Shown one piece after another: positions 9,792 to 17,847 of a stretch of DNA of 64,000 bases. Each line of letters begins with the position of its first letter. Position 1 is the stretch's first letter. This stretch comes from Deltaproteobacteria bacterium. Its GTDB lineage: Bacteria; Desulfobacterota; Binatia; Binatales; Binataceae. The notes below the pieces were generated by a model. It saw only the letters and a list, made by a program, of their open reading frames with translations. It was not told where the DNA came from and did no database searches. The DNA lies in the NCBI GenBank assembly GCA_021831785.1, contig JAKBMB010000007.1, positions 1-64,000 on the forward strand. Direction: 5' to 3'. Position numbers and translations under genes: made by a program.

Positions 9792-9837
9792 CGCCGAAGC
9801 TCGCGACGATGCGAGCCGCGAGCTCGGCGGAGTTTTT
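9792..9837 (+). terminator. Rho-independent terminator of the liv operon
   Basis: Arms CGCCGAAGCTCGCG (9792-9805) and CGCGAGCTCGGCG (9817-9829) pair over 13 bp with one bulged A, followed by a run of five T at 9833-9837. It begins 6 bases after the stop of the second binding protein, so the operon should end here. Confidence 0.8.
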
Positions 9838-9938
9838 CCAAGGAATAGCGCGCCGGCGTGAAGGGCGCCTAGATGTCCGGCGCCGCGGGCGCACGAGTTC
9901 AGAGTCTGGACATAGACCGTAGGCGAGGGTAAAGAGCT

Positions 9939-11579
9939 ATGGAATCAACGATGATGGATTATCCCCTGACAGTGCCCCATATCCTTGAGCGTGCAGGGCG
10001 TTATTTCCCGAAGGTGGAAATCGTTTCGCGCTTGCCGGATAAATCTATGCATCGCACCACGTACCGCGAGTTTTATCGGCGCTCGCGGGCGCTGGCCGAG
10101 ACCCTGCGCAAAGCGGGCCTGAATCAGGGCGACCGCGTGGCCACGTTGATGTGGAATCATTACGTCCACCTCGAGGCCTATTTCGGAATTCCCGCAGCCG
10201 GCGGGGTGCTCCACACCCTGAATCTGCGTCTGCATCCCAACGACCTCGAATACATCGTCAACAACGCGGAGGACCGCTTCCTTATCATCGACGACGTGTT
10301 GCTGCCGGTGCTGGAGGGGTTCCGATCGCGCGTCAACTTCGAGCGCATCTTTGTCGTGAACCATTCCGGCGCGCCGCTTGCCGCGGGTCTGGAAAGCTAT
10401 GCCGACTTGATTGCCGGCGCGACCGGCGAATTTGCTTACCCCAAGATCGATGAGCGCGAAGCGGCGGGAATGTGCTATACGTCAGGGACCACCGGGCGCC
10501 CGCGCGGCGTGGTCTACTCGCACCGCTCTACCGTGCTGCATTCCTACAACTGCGTCTTGGCGAGCACGATGCGCGTCTCGGCAAGCGATGTGATCCTGCC
10601 GGTGGTTCCCATGTTTCACGCCAACGCTTGGGGCGTTCCATACGCGGCGGCGATAATGGGAGCGGGGCTGGTCTTCCCGGGTCCGTACCTTGACGGTGAA
10701 AGCGTGCTCGAACTGTTCGAGCGCGAGCAGGTGACGTTTTCCGCTGGCGTGCCTACGGTATGGCTCGCGGTGCTGCAGCTACTCGAACAAGAAGCCTCGC
10801 GCTGGCGACTAGCTCCGGGACTACGCCTTGCGGTCGGTGGCTCGGCGGCGCCCGAGTCTCTGATTCGCGCCTTCGACCGATTTGGCATCACCGTCCTTCA
10901 TGCCTGGGGTATGACCGAAACTTCCCCCGTTGCCACGATCGCTTCACTTAAGCCCCATTTGGAACGTCTGCCGGAGGACCAGCGCTACGCCTATCGCGCC
11001 AAGCAGGGCTACGCTGCGCCGTTTGTGGATTTGCGGGTGGTCGGTGACGACGGGAAGGAAGTGGCGCCCGACGGTAAATCGATGGGCGAAATTCAGGTGC
11101 GCGGTCCTTACATCACCGCGGGCTACTTCAAGATGGAGCCGACGGCGGAAAAATTCACCGCCGACGGGTGGCTGCGGACCGGTGACGTGGCCACGATAGA
11201 CGAAGAAGGCTACATCAAAATTACCGACCGGACTAAGGACTTGATCAAGTCCGGAGGTGAATGGATTAGCTCGGTGGATCTCGAAAACGCCATCATGGGC
11301 CATCCGGCGGTGGCTGAAGCCGCGGTCATCGCGATTCCCGACCCCAAGTGGGACGAACGTCCGCTCGCGGTAATCGTGCTCAAGCCGGGCGCGCAGGCGA
11401 CGCCGCAGGATATCGAGACCCATCTGGCCGGCAAGTTCGCCAAATGGTGGCTGCCCGACCAATACGTCTTCACCGACTCCATCCCGCGCACCTCAACCGG
11501 CAAATTCCTTAAGACCGCGCTGCGCGACCAATACGGTAAGCGCGGCCCCGGCGCCGCCGCCGCGACCAAGGTCGCATAG
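9939..11579 (+). CDS. Acyl-CoA ligase (medium/long-chain fatty acid type)
   Basis: AMP-forming ligase that converts a carboxylic acid to its CoA thioester. The 546-residue protein has the P-loop YTSGTTGRPRGV, the motif HAWGMTETSP, the hinge DRTKDLIKSGGEWISS and the C-terminal catalytic lysine in PRTSTGKFLKTALR. This set, together with the length, matches the FadD3/AlkK-type medium- and long-chain ligases. It sits directly after the transporter operon but behind a terminator, so it has its own promoter. A reasonable inference is that it activates the imported acid; the substrate is unproven. The ATG at 9939 is used; one at 9951 is also possible. Confidence 0.9.
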   Translation: MESTMMDYPLTVPHILERAGRYFPKVEIVSRLPDKSMHRTTYREFYRRSRALAETLRKAGLNQGDRVATLMWNHYVHLEAYFGIPAAGGVLHTLNLRLHPNDLEYIVNNAEDRFLIIDDVLLPVLEGFRSRVNFERIFVVNHSGAPLAAGLESYADLIAGATGEFAYPKIDEREAAGMCYTSGTTGRPRGVVYSHRSTVLHSYNCVLASTMRVSASDVILPVVPMFHANAWGVPYAAAIMGAGLVFPGPYLDGESVLELFEREQVTFSAGVPTVWLAVLQLLEQEASRWRLAPGLRLAVGGSAAPESLIRAFDRFGITVLHAWGMTETSPVATIASLKPHLERLPEDQRYAYRAKQGYAAPFVDLRVVGDDGKEVAPDGKSMGEIQVRGPYITAGYFKMEPTAEKFTADGWLRTGDVATIDEEGYIKITDRTKDLIKSGGEWISSVDLENAIMGHPAVAEAAVIAIPDPKWDERPLAVIVLKPGAQATPQDIETHLAGKFAKWWLPDQYVFTDSIPRTSTGKFLKTALRDQYGKRGPGAAAATKVA

Positions 11580-11654
11580 CAAGCCCACTCGCCCGCTTGT
11601 TGCGGCAGAGCAAGAAAAGCCCGCCGCCTCGCGCCTTCGCGCCCTATTGAGTCC

Positions 11655-11850
11655 TGCATATCATAGTGACATTTTCGCTCTTGCCGGATTCCCTGGTTTG
11701 TCATTCTCGCGCGCGGCTGCCGCGCGAGAATCCCGGTCTTTTCGCCCGCCGTGGCAGGGGAGGCCGGGATTCCCGCGCGCGCCGGACACGCGCGCGTGAA
11801 TGACACAAAGAGCCGCGGTGAAGCGGCAATTCTTGTCACTATCTTATGCA
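11655..11850. repeat. Nested inverted-repeat element (MITE-like)
   Basis: Outer arms 11655-11671 and 11834-11850 match as inverted repeats in 15 of 17 positions. Inner arms 11699-11715 and 11789-11805 match in 16 of 17 (TGTCATTC..CGCGCGCG type). Further GC-rich hairpins fill the centre. The whole 196-bp block has no coding frame and the structure of a miniature inverted-repeat element. No flanking target duplication was identified with confidence. Confidence 0.65.
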
Positions 11851-12245
11851 GTATTTAATAGGTCTCGGCGTTAGCCCGAAACCGTTCTTCTCTATCTGCA
11901 CCTTCATCCTGCACCTTCATTGGCTCGCCTGCGGCAAGCTGTTACCCATGCTGTCGGCCCCGCCCGTAGCACCGGCGTCGGGAGTCGCGATATCAAGGCG
12001 CCAGCGCTTGGTGCGGATGGCACGCGGGGAAACCCTACTTTTTATCTCCCTCAAGCGTACTGGCGCGAGCATTTTCTGAGCCGCCACGAAGGTTCCAGTA
12101 CCGTCCAGCCCATAGAGCTCGGTCAGACGCACATATCACTGCGGCGTCGTAGCAAAAAGCGCGACCGTTTCGCATTGAGCGAAGAAAAACAGGGCTGGAG
12201 TTACGCTTTATATGGCTAAAGCATGTACAAATAGGCATATACGAA

Positions 12246-12261
12246 TGGCACGCCTCGTGCT
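12246..12261 (+). promoter_or_regulatory. Sigma-54 (RpoN) type promoter
   Basis: TGGCACGCCTCGTGCT matches the -24/-12 consensus TGGCACG-N4-TTGC(A/T) with one mismatch and has exact GG-N10-GC spacing. The expected start of transcription, about 12 bases on, falls near 12271, upstream of the ribosome site (GGAGG at 12281-12285) of the small secreted protein. A GCTTTA/TAAAGC inverted repeat at 12205-12222 lies just upstream. No adjacent enhancer-binding regulator gene is present. Confidence 0.6.
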
Positions 12262-12296
12262 GTATCTAAGACAAACTCATGGAGGAAAGTTCAGAA

Positions 12297-12593
12297 ATGA
12301 GTAAAACTAAACTTGCAACAATCTCGCTGGCCGCCGCGGCTTCCCTACTTGCCCTGGCCGTCTCATCCGGAACAACCTACGCTTGGAGTTGGGGTGCTGA
12401 AGACCAACAGAACTACGAGTTCAACCCTCAACACCGCGACGAAATCCTGCGCTACGGGAGCCAGATCGGCGCCAACTGGTCCGAGGAAATCAGGACCAGC
12501 GCTTACGCCTCCAAGCAGCCTGCTAATAGCGTCAGCTCCGATACCAGGGCCTCCACCACCGAGGGTCAGAACCCCCAAAAGGCGAATAACTAA
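12297..12593 (+). CDS. Small secreted protein, unknown function
   Basis: A 98-residue protein that begins MSKTKLATISLAAAASLLAL, a convincing Sec signal peptide with cleavage expected near the ATTYA-like SGTTYAWSWG. The mature part is about 70 residues, hydrophilic, tryptophan- and asparagine-containing, ending in a low-complexity serine/threonine tail. The start at 12297 has GGAGG 11 bases upstream; an in-frame ATG at 12279 overlaps that ribosome site and is less likely. It stands alone behind a sigma-54-like promoter. I do not recognise the family. Export to the periplasm and conditional (RpoN-dependent) expression are inferred. Confidence 0.7.
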   Translation: MSKTKLATISLAAAASLLALAVSSGTTYAWSWGAEDQQNYEFNPQHRDEILRYGSQIGANWSEEIRTSAYASKQPANSVSSDTRASTTEGQNPQKANN

Positions 12594-13043
12594 CACGCAG
12601 AGGGAAAGCGCGCCACGCAGCGCCGCGTAGGCTGCGCTCCCATCTGAGCCGGCGCCGGAGGCCAAAAGCCTCTTGCGCCGGTTGCGCTTCTCCGCTCCGG
12701 TCCTCGAATATGCGAGCGGGACGAGTCGGGTAATTCTCTCCGTACGGAGAACGCGAAAGCGTTTATGAGATGGGCTCTAGAGCACGCATCGCCCCTAAAT
12801 TTCGGGGCCCATCTCACATCATCGGCAGGTTCCGGCGAACGCTGTGTGTGCTGCGTCAGTCTGCTGCGTTTGAGATCACACGCTTGAGGTTGTGCGCTTG
12901 AGATGTCCAACGGGCCCGACCCTGGTCGAGGCCGGGGTAGCAACGCTCCGCTGTTGGCAACCAAGCCGCGGCCGCTGCTCCGCCGCTCGCTTCCGTCCAT
13001 TGGGAGATTGCTTGCGTCAAGGGACCTCATCGCGGCCTTTGGG
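12594..13043. other. 450-bp intergenic stretch with tandem palindromes
   Basis: No supported gene. It carries a perfect 14-bp palindrome TCTCCGTACGGAGA (12737-12750), a short ACGC-GAAA-GCGT hairpin right after it, and a 9-bp inverted repeat GAGATGGGC/GCCCATCTC (12767-12775 and 12807-12815) enclosing a second GCCCC/GGGGC hairpin. These could terminate the secreted-protein transcript or be a repeat remnant; there is no T-run to decide. Confidence 0.5.
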
Positions 13044-13631
13044 CTAGGGCGGCGGCGATGGAGAAGCGTGAGTTTGGGCGCTTGAAGCAGCTTGCGGCGC
13101 GAGGTGATGCAGCCAATAACGGGTCAAAGAATCGCGCTTTGCCTGATAAGCTTGCTTGACTTGCGGCGGGATATAATTCAGCAGCGTCTCGGTGTAATCG
13201 AGCACCTGGGGAGCTATCTCCGAGTCGCGCAACAGGGCGGCGTCGGCCGGCATCGCCGCGGTCATGAGCATCAGCAAAAGGCCGCATACGGCGGCTGAAA
13301 TCGCCGCTCCGAAGAGCATCCCCCCCAGCCGGTCGAGCCAGCCGAGGTTGACCGTTTCCACCACGCGCATCAGCAGATAGCCGCTGGCCTCGACGATCAC
13401 AAAAACCAGCGCGAACACCGCAGCGTAGCCTAGCGCGGCCGCTACGGTCGAACTAGCGGCAGGAAACCACTTCTGAATGAGGCCGCCGACCTCGGCGTAA
13501 TATACCAACGCAAGGTATATCCCGGCGAGCAACGAGATTAGCATCGTCGCCATGCGCAAAATGCCCCGCAATAAACCGTAGACCGCGCCTACGGCGACGA
13601 TCGCTATGATTATCATGTCGAGCCAATTCAC
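13044..13631 (-). CDS. cvpA: CvpA family inner-membrane protein
   Basis: Integral membrane protein of the colicin V production family, whose members support envelope homeostasis and, in enterobacteria, colicin V export and bile-salt tolerance. The GTG at 13631 gives MNWLDMIIIAIVAVGAVYGL, the standard CvpA opening, with four membrane spans in the first 150 residues, including the typical RGILRMATMLISLLAG and LGWLDRLGGMLFGA motifs. The open frame continues upstream to 13802, but that stretch is basic and unlike the family, so it is left out. Length is 195 residues. It lies downstream of rpsU on the same strand with a 350-bp gap. The function in this organism is inferred from family only. Confidence 0.85.
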   Translation of the reverse strand: MNWLDMIIIAIVAVGAVYGLLRGILRMATMLISLLAGIYLALVYYAEVGGLIQKWFPAASSTVAAALGYAAVFALVFVIVEASGYLLMRVVETVNLGWLDRLGGMLFGAAISAAVCGLLLMLMTAAMPADAALLRDSEIAPQVLDYTETLLNYIPPQVKQAYQAKRDSLTRYWLHHLAPQAASSAQTHASPSPPP

Positions 13632-13984
13632 GGCGTCTCGCGTTTTCTCCCGGCGTCTTGCGCTCTTGCCGCAAAGCTTGAGCCTTTGCCGCGCGGCTTT
13701 GCTGATTGCCGTCGCCATCATCGTAGCCTTCAAGCCGTGAGCGCTCCAAGAGGGCGCTCGGCGCCTCAGGCGTTGGCTCAAGACGGCGCACGCGATCGGC
13801 ATTGCTCCGACAGATCGCCCGGCTCGGACGCAAAGCGTGCTCTTTTAAACTTCAATGAGGCTGGCAGGCGCGACCGATCATATCGGTTTACAGCCCGCGC
13901 AGTTTGCTGCCCTGCGCGTCAGGATGAGACGATATGCGCGGACCAGCGATGCGGCTCGAAGCGCGTCACGGTTGGCCGGCGGGC
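13632..13984. other. Intergenic stretch between rpsU and cvpA
   Basis: About 350 bases with no supported gene or clear terminator. The cvpA frame stays open for part of it without family-like sequence. It presumably contains the cvpA promoter on the minus strand. Confidence 0.5.
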
Positions 13985-14182
13985 TTACATAGCACCAGCG
14001 CGGCGGCGCTTTTGCTCCTTGCGGCGCCGGCGCTGAGCATCGGAACGCTTCCGCTTGCGCCGCACGCTGGGTTTCTCGTAGAACGAGCGCTTTTTCATCT
14101 CTTTGAATACTCCCTCTTTGGCCAGCTTGCGCTTAAGCACGCGCATCGCCTGGTCAAGGGAGCCTTCAACCCTTATTTCCAT
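13985..14182 (-). CDS. rpsU: 30S ribosomal protein bS21
   Basis: Small basic protein of the 30S subunit that helps initiation on natural mRNAs. The 65-residue sequence has the S21 pattern: a beta-start [20 protein letters not shown], the helix [19 protein letters not shown] and a very basic C-terminal tail. An AGGAGG ribosome site sits only 3 bases before the ATG. Length is in the normal 58-71 range. The gene stands alone on the minus strand, divergent from an SDR gene. Confidence 0.95.
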   Translation of the reverse strand: MEIRVEGSLDQAMRVLKRKLAKEGVFKEMKKRSFYEKPSVRRKRKRSDAQRRRRKEQKRRRAGAM

Positions 14183-14319
14183 AAACCTCCTGTTTCCGTG
14201 CTCGCCTACGTCTTGAGCGCTGCGCCAGAGCGGAACCAGCCTGTCGGCACCGTCGCCCAGGCGCTCAGGTTTCCGCCGGCCGGAGAGCAGCTAGAGGCTG
14301 CACCGCCACGGTCCATAGT

Positions 14320-14348
14320 GTAAAAAAGGTAATCGACGCCTTTTTTAC
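14320..14348. terminator. Symmetric A/T hairpin, possible bidirectional terminator
   Basis: GTAAAAAAGG (14320-14329) and CCTTTTTTAC (14339-14348) are perfect inverted repeats with a 9-base loop. On either strand this gives a stem followed or preceded by a T-run. It sits between two divergent genes (rpsU and the SDR), where no protein transcript should end, so it either ends an unseen small RNA or is an AT-rich hairpin in a promoter region. Confidence 0.4.
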
Positions 14349-14435
14349 TCGATCAACTTCTAGCACGCATCAGCCTCGCATGCATCAGATGGCGCAGTAA
14401 GCACGGTCGTTTTGGCCGATGTAAAGGGAGCAAGG

Positions 14436-15206
14436 ATGGACTTAGGTTTACGCGGTAAGGTGGTTCTAGTCAGCGGCGCCAGCCGCGGCCTTGGCCGCGC
14501 GATCGCCGAGGCGTTCGCCGAAGAAGGCGCGCGGCTCAGCATTTGCGCGCGCGGCGCCGAGGCCTTGTCACAGGTCGCCGGCGAGCTCCGTGTGCGCGGC
14601 TGCGAGGTCCTGTTCCAGCCAACCGATGTCACCTCGTTGGCCCAGGCCAGCGATTGGGTCAGCGCCACGGTCGAGCGCTTCGGCACTATCGACGTGCTGG
14701 TCAACAATGCCGGCGGCGCCAAACCTGGCGCCCTAGCCGAACTTTCGCAAGCCGGATGGCACGAGGCGTTCGAGGTCAATTTCTTTTCCGCGGTAGCGCT
14801 CGCGCGGTTTTGCGCTGCCGAGATGGAAAAGCACCGCTCGGGCGCGATCGTCAATATCAGCTCGATTTACGGGCGCGAGGCCGGAGGCACGCTGTCTTAT
14901 AATGCCTCGAAGGCGGCGCTGATCTCGTTCACCAAGATGCTCGCGCGCGAGCTGGCGCCCAAGGGTATCCGGGTCAATTCAATTGCGCCGGGCTCTATCT
15001 TGTATCCGGGCGGGTCGTGGGAGCGGCGGTTTAAGGCGAACCCTGAGTTCGAGCGCGACTTTATCGCGCACGAGTTCCCGGCTGGCCGGCTCGGCCATCC
15101 GCAAGAGGTGGCCTATCCGGCGGTTTTTCTGGCCTCGGAGCTGGCAAGCTGGATAACTGGCGCGTGTCTGCCGGTTGACGGCGCGCAGGGACGTTCACTG
15201 ATCTAG
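14436..15206 (+). CDS. Short-chain dehydrogenase/reductase
   Basis: NAD(P)-dependent oxidoreductase of the classical SDR family, 256 residues. It shows the dinucleotide motif GASRGLGRAIAEA near the N-terminus, NNAGG in the middle, the catalytic Ser in NISSIYG and the Tyr-x3-Lys in SYNASKAAL. The PGSILYPGG loop resembles 3-oxoacyl-ACP reductase-like SDRs that act on hydroxyacyl or alcohol substrates. The ATG at 14436 has GGGAG 5 bases upstream; an earlier TTG at 14412 is less likely. No neighbour reveals the substrate. Confidence 0.88.
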   Translation: MDLGLRGKVVLVSGASRGLGRAIAEAFAEEGARLSICARGAEALSQVAGELRVRGCEVLFQPTDVTSLAQASDWVSATVERFGTIDVLVNNAGGAKPGALAELSQAGWHEAFEVNFFSAVALARFCAAEMEKHRSGAIVNISSIYGREAGGTLSYNASKAALISFTKMLARELAPKGIRVNSIAPGSILYPGGSWERRFKANPEFERDFIAHEFPAGRLGHPQEVAYPAVFLASELASWITGACLPVDGAQGRSLI

Positions 15207-15624
15207 CGTGGCGAGTTATACGCGCGTTGAATAGTTCGAGCGCCTGGTGGCTAGCCCTCGGTATGGTCCGTTGAGGGCGCAGCATCGGCTGAGCTATGTC
15301 TGTTCCTCTCCCCGTCGGGAGCGAACGGCCGCGCAGCGCAGCGCTTTTTCTGCCCCCTCGCCCGCGAAGCGGGAGAGGGTCAGGGTGAGGGTGCTGAGCC
15401 GGGCGCGCGGCGCGGCAATTGTTGTCTTTCATCGGTCCCTCACCCGCGCCTTCGGCGCGGCCCTTCGACAGGCTCGGGGCAGGCTCTCTCCCGGCCGGGA
15501 GAGGTAATCAGAGCGGGCACAGGCTGCGGTCCGGACCGGATAGATATCGGACAGAGTAGACCGGATAGATGCCTGACAGGTTTTCTTGGTCGGCAAGGGA
15601 GCCCACGGCTGCCGCGCCGGCGCT
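15207..15624. repeat. Intergenic repeat-rich stretch
   Basis: No gene is supported. Several self-complementary GC-rich pieces occur, such as CGCGCCTTCGGCGCG near 15447 and CTCTCCCGGCCGGGAGAG at 15482-15506, plus CCCTCACCC/GGGTGAGGG-type pieces around 15380 and 15430. This is the kind of degenerate repeat often scattered between genes in GC-rich genomes. It separates the convergent SDR and ssb genes and could also provide termination. Confidence 0.5.
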
Positions 15625-16059
15625 CTAAAAAGGAATGTCTTCGTCGTCCAGCGGCGGGTTGATATCTGCGCCGGCCGCGGTAGCCGCGCCGGCCGCACCC
15701 GCTTCGACCGGCTCCTCCTGCTCGCCGCGGCGCCCGCCGAGGAATTGGATGCGTTGGGCGACGACCTCGGTTCTATAGCGCTTGCCGCTTCCGTCCTTGG
15801 CCTCATATTCGCGCGTCGAGATGCGCCCTTCGACGTAAACCTGGCGGCCCTTCTTCAGGTACTGGGCGCAAAGCTCCGCCTGCTTACCGAAGACCACGAT
15901 GTTATGCCAGTCAGTGCGCTCTTGCCGCTGGCCGGCGCGGTCATTGTACGTGTCGCTTGTCGCCAGCCCGAAACTGGCCACGGCCTGGCCGGACGGCAGG
16001 TAGCGAAGTTCGGGGTCCCGACCCAGGTTCCCGATTAAAATAGCTTTGTTAACCGACAT
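15625..16059 (-). CDS. ssb: Single-stranded DNA-binding protein
   Basis: Coats single-stranded DNA in replication, repair and recombination. The 144-residue protein has a complete OB fold (MSVNKAILIGNLGRDPELRY at the start, then WHNIVVFGKQAE and KKGRQVYVEGRI), a linker rich in Ala, Gly and Glu, and the acidic tip DDEDIPF that recruits partner proteins. The linker is short compared with enterobacterial SSB but normal for this family. It is transcribed divergently from rnj with a shared 130-bp promoter region. Confidence 0.95.
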   Translation of the reverse strand: MSVNKAILIGNLGRDPELRYLPSGQAVASFGLATSDTYNDRAGQRQERTDWHNIVVFGKQAELCAQYLKKGRQVYVEGRISTREYEAKDGSGKRYRTEVVAQRIQFLGGRRGEQEEPVEAGAAGAATAAGADINPPLDDEDIPF

Positions 16060-16188
16060 TGGTTACTCTCCCATCTTGACCTGACGAGATTTAAGCATAA
16101 TCGCCTAGCACTGTTTACGCCTTTGCTTGCTTCTAGCATAATCTCGGACCAAGAAGGGCGAATGCCAGCGCGAGCCGGCCGCTAAGTC

Positions 16189-17847
16189 ATGGGGTATACT
16201 TCCGACTACGACGTAAAACTATCGGTGCTTGGGGGCTTGGGCGAGATCGGCCTCAACATGCTGGTGCTCGAGTGTGCCGGCCAGGCTCTGGTTATCGATG
16301 CCGGCATGCTGTTCCCGCAAGAACGGGTGCTGGGGATCGAGACCGTCATTCCGCGCCTGACCTATCTTGAGCGCGCCGCGTCGAAACTCCTGGGAGTCAT
16401 TCTGACGCACGGCCATGAGGACCATATCGGCGCGGTGCCATACCTGCTGAGCCGCTTCAACGCGCCCGTTTACGGCGACGAACTTTCGCTGGGTTTTGTC
16501 AGGCGCCGCCTAGCCGAGCGCGCTATCGCGGCCGATCTGCGCCGCGTGGCGCCCTACCAGCAGCTCCAACTGGGCCCCTTCGCGCTCGAGTTTATCCCGG
16601 TGACCCATTCGGTGCCGGGCTCGTTCGCGCTTGCGATCGACACTCCCGCGGGACTGATCGTTCACAGCGGGGATTTCAAGATCGACGATTCCCCGGTTGA
16701 CGGCAGGCCGTTCGATCGCGGCGCCTTCGGCAAGCTTGGCGAGCGCGGCGTTACGCTCCTGCTTTCCGACTCGACCAACGCCGAACAGCCGGGCCGCACG
16801 CCCTCGGAAAGCTCGCTGCGTAGCGTGCTCAAAGAGCTGGTGTTGGGCGCCAAGGGCAAAGTGTTTTTGTCGATTTTTTCATCTCATCTCTACCGCATCA
16901 GGCAGCTTGCCGAGGTTTCGCGGGAGGGCGGGCGAAGCGTGGCGGCGCTCGGACGTCGCATGGCCGAAAGCCTGCGCCTGGGACTCGAATTCGGACATCT
17001 CGACGGACTCGCAGGGACGTTTGTCGACCCTGATGAGGCCGCGTTTTATCGACCGGAGCGAGTCGCTTACCTCGCCGCGGGTAGCCAGGGCGAGCCGCTG
17101 TCGGCGATGGTCAAGATTGCCCATGATGCCCATCCGCTGGTCCGGGTTCAGCCTGGAGACACGGTGCTGTTATCGTCGCGCTTTATTCCCGGCAACGAGC
17201 GCGCCATCCATGCCCTGATCGACCAGCTCTTCCGCCGCGGCGCGGTAGTCTACTACGAGACCGTGGCGCCGGTGCATGTCTCCGGCCATGCCAGCCGCGA
17301 GGAACTGGCGGAGCTGATTACTCTTACGCGGCCGCGGTACTTCGTGCCTATTCATGGGGAGTATCGCCATCTGCTGCGGCATCAGACGCTGGCCGTCGAA
17401 TGCGGCGTGGCTCAGGAAAACGCTTTGCTGCTCGAAGACGGCGACAGCGTGACGATCAGCGGCGGGCAGTTGAGCCGCGACAAGCGCGTCGAGAGCGGAC
17501 GCCTCATGGTCTGCGCCGGCGAGCCGATCGACGATGCGCTGGTTAAGCAGCGCCAGGCGCTGGCGCGCCACGGAGCGTTGGTGGTGATGCTGGCAATTTC
17601 GCGCGCCACCGGCGAGGTGGTCGCCGGGCCCGATATTCTCTCCCAGGGCCTAATCTTCGGCGACGGTTCGTCGGCGCAGCTCAAGGCGGCGTGCGCCGAG
17701 GTGATTACCCGACTGGGCGCGATGGAGAAGCGGCTTAAGGCCTCGCCCGATCAACTCAAGGCCGAGCTGGAACGCGCGTTGCGCGGGTACCTGCGCGACC
17801 AGTTCGGGCGCAGTCCGGTCGTGATGTCGTGCGTGGTCGAGGTATAG
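16189..17847 (+). CDS. rnj: Ribonuclease J
   Basis: Metallo-beta-lactamase/beta-CASP ribonuclease with 5'-3' exonuclease and endonuclease activity in RNA maturation and decay. The 552-residue protein has the metal motif HGHEDH at 74-79, the later His in VTHSVPGS, Asp in HSGDFKID, the beta-CASP SRFIPGNE and HVSGHAS motifs, PRYFVPIHGEYRHL, and a C-terminal domain. Length matches RNase J (550-560). It overlaps the ftsK start by 19 bp, so the two are translationally coupled. RNase J is typical of Gram-positives and of some deltaproteobacterium-like groups, which supports the lineage guess. Confidence 0.93.
   Translation: MGYTSDYDVKLSVLGGLGEIGLNMLVLECAGQALVIDAGMLFPQERVLGIETVIPRLTYLERAASKLLGVILTHGHEDHIGAVPYLLSRFNAPVYGDELSLGFVRRRLAERAIAADLRRVAPYQQLQLGPFALEFIPVTHSVPGSFALAIDTPAGLIVHSGDFKIDDSPVDGRPFDRGAFGKLGERGVTLLLSDSTNAEQPGRTPSESSLRSVLKELVLGAKGKVFLSIFSSHLYRIRQLAEVSREGGRSVAALGRRMAESLRLGLEFGHLDGLAGTFVDPDEAAFYRPERVAYLAAGSQGEPLSAMVKIAHDAHPLVRVQPGDTVLLSSRFIPGNERAIHALIDQLFRRGAVVYYETVAPVHVSGHASREELAELITLTRPRYFVPIHGEYRHLLRHQTLAVECGVAQENALLLEDGDSVTISGGQLSRDKRVESGRLMVCAGEPIDDALVKQRQALARHGALVVMLAISRATGEVVAGPDILSQGLIFGDGSSAQLKAACAEVITRLGAMEKRLKASPDQLKAELERALRGYLRDQFGRSPVVMSCVVEV

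Noticed and set aside
14190-14330. Motifs TCAGG...AGCAGC that resemble signal recognition particle RNA on the plus strand
   Set aside because: The GGAA tetraloop is missing, and the flanking pairing is poor.
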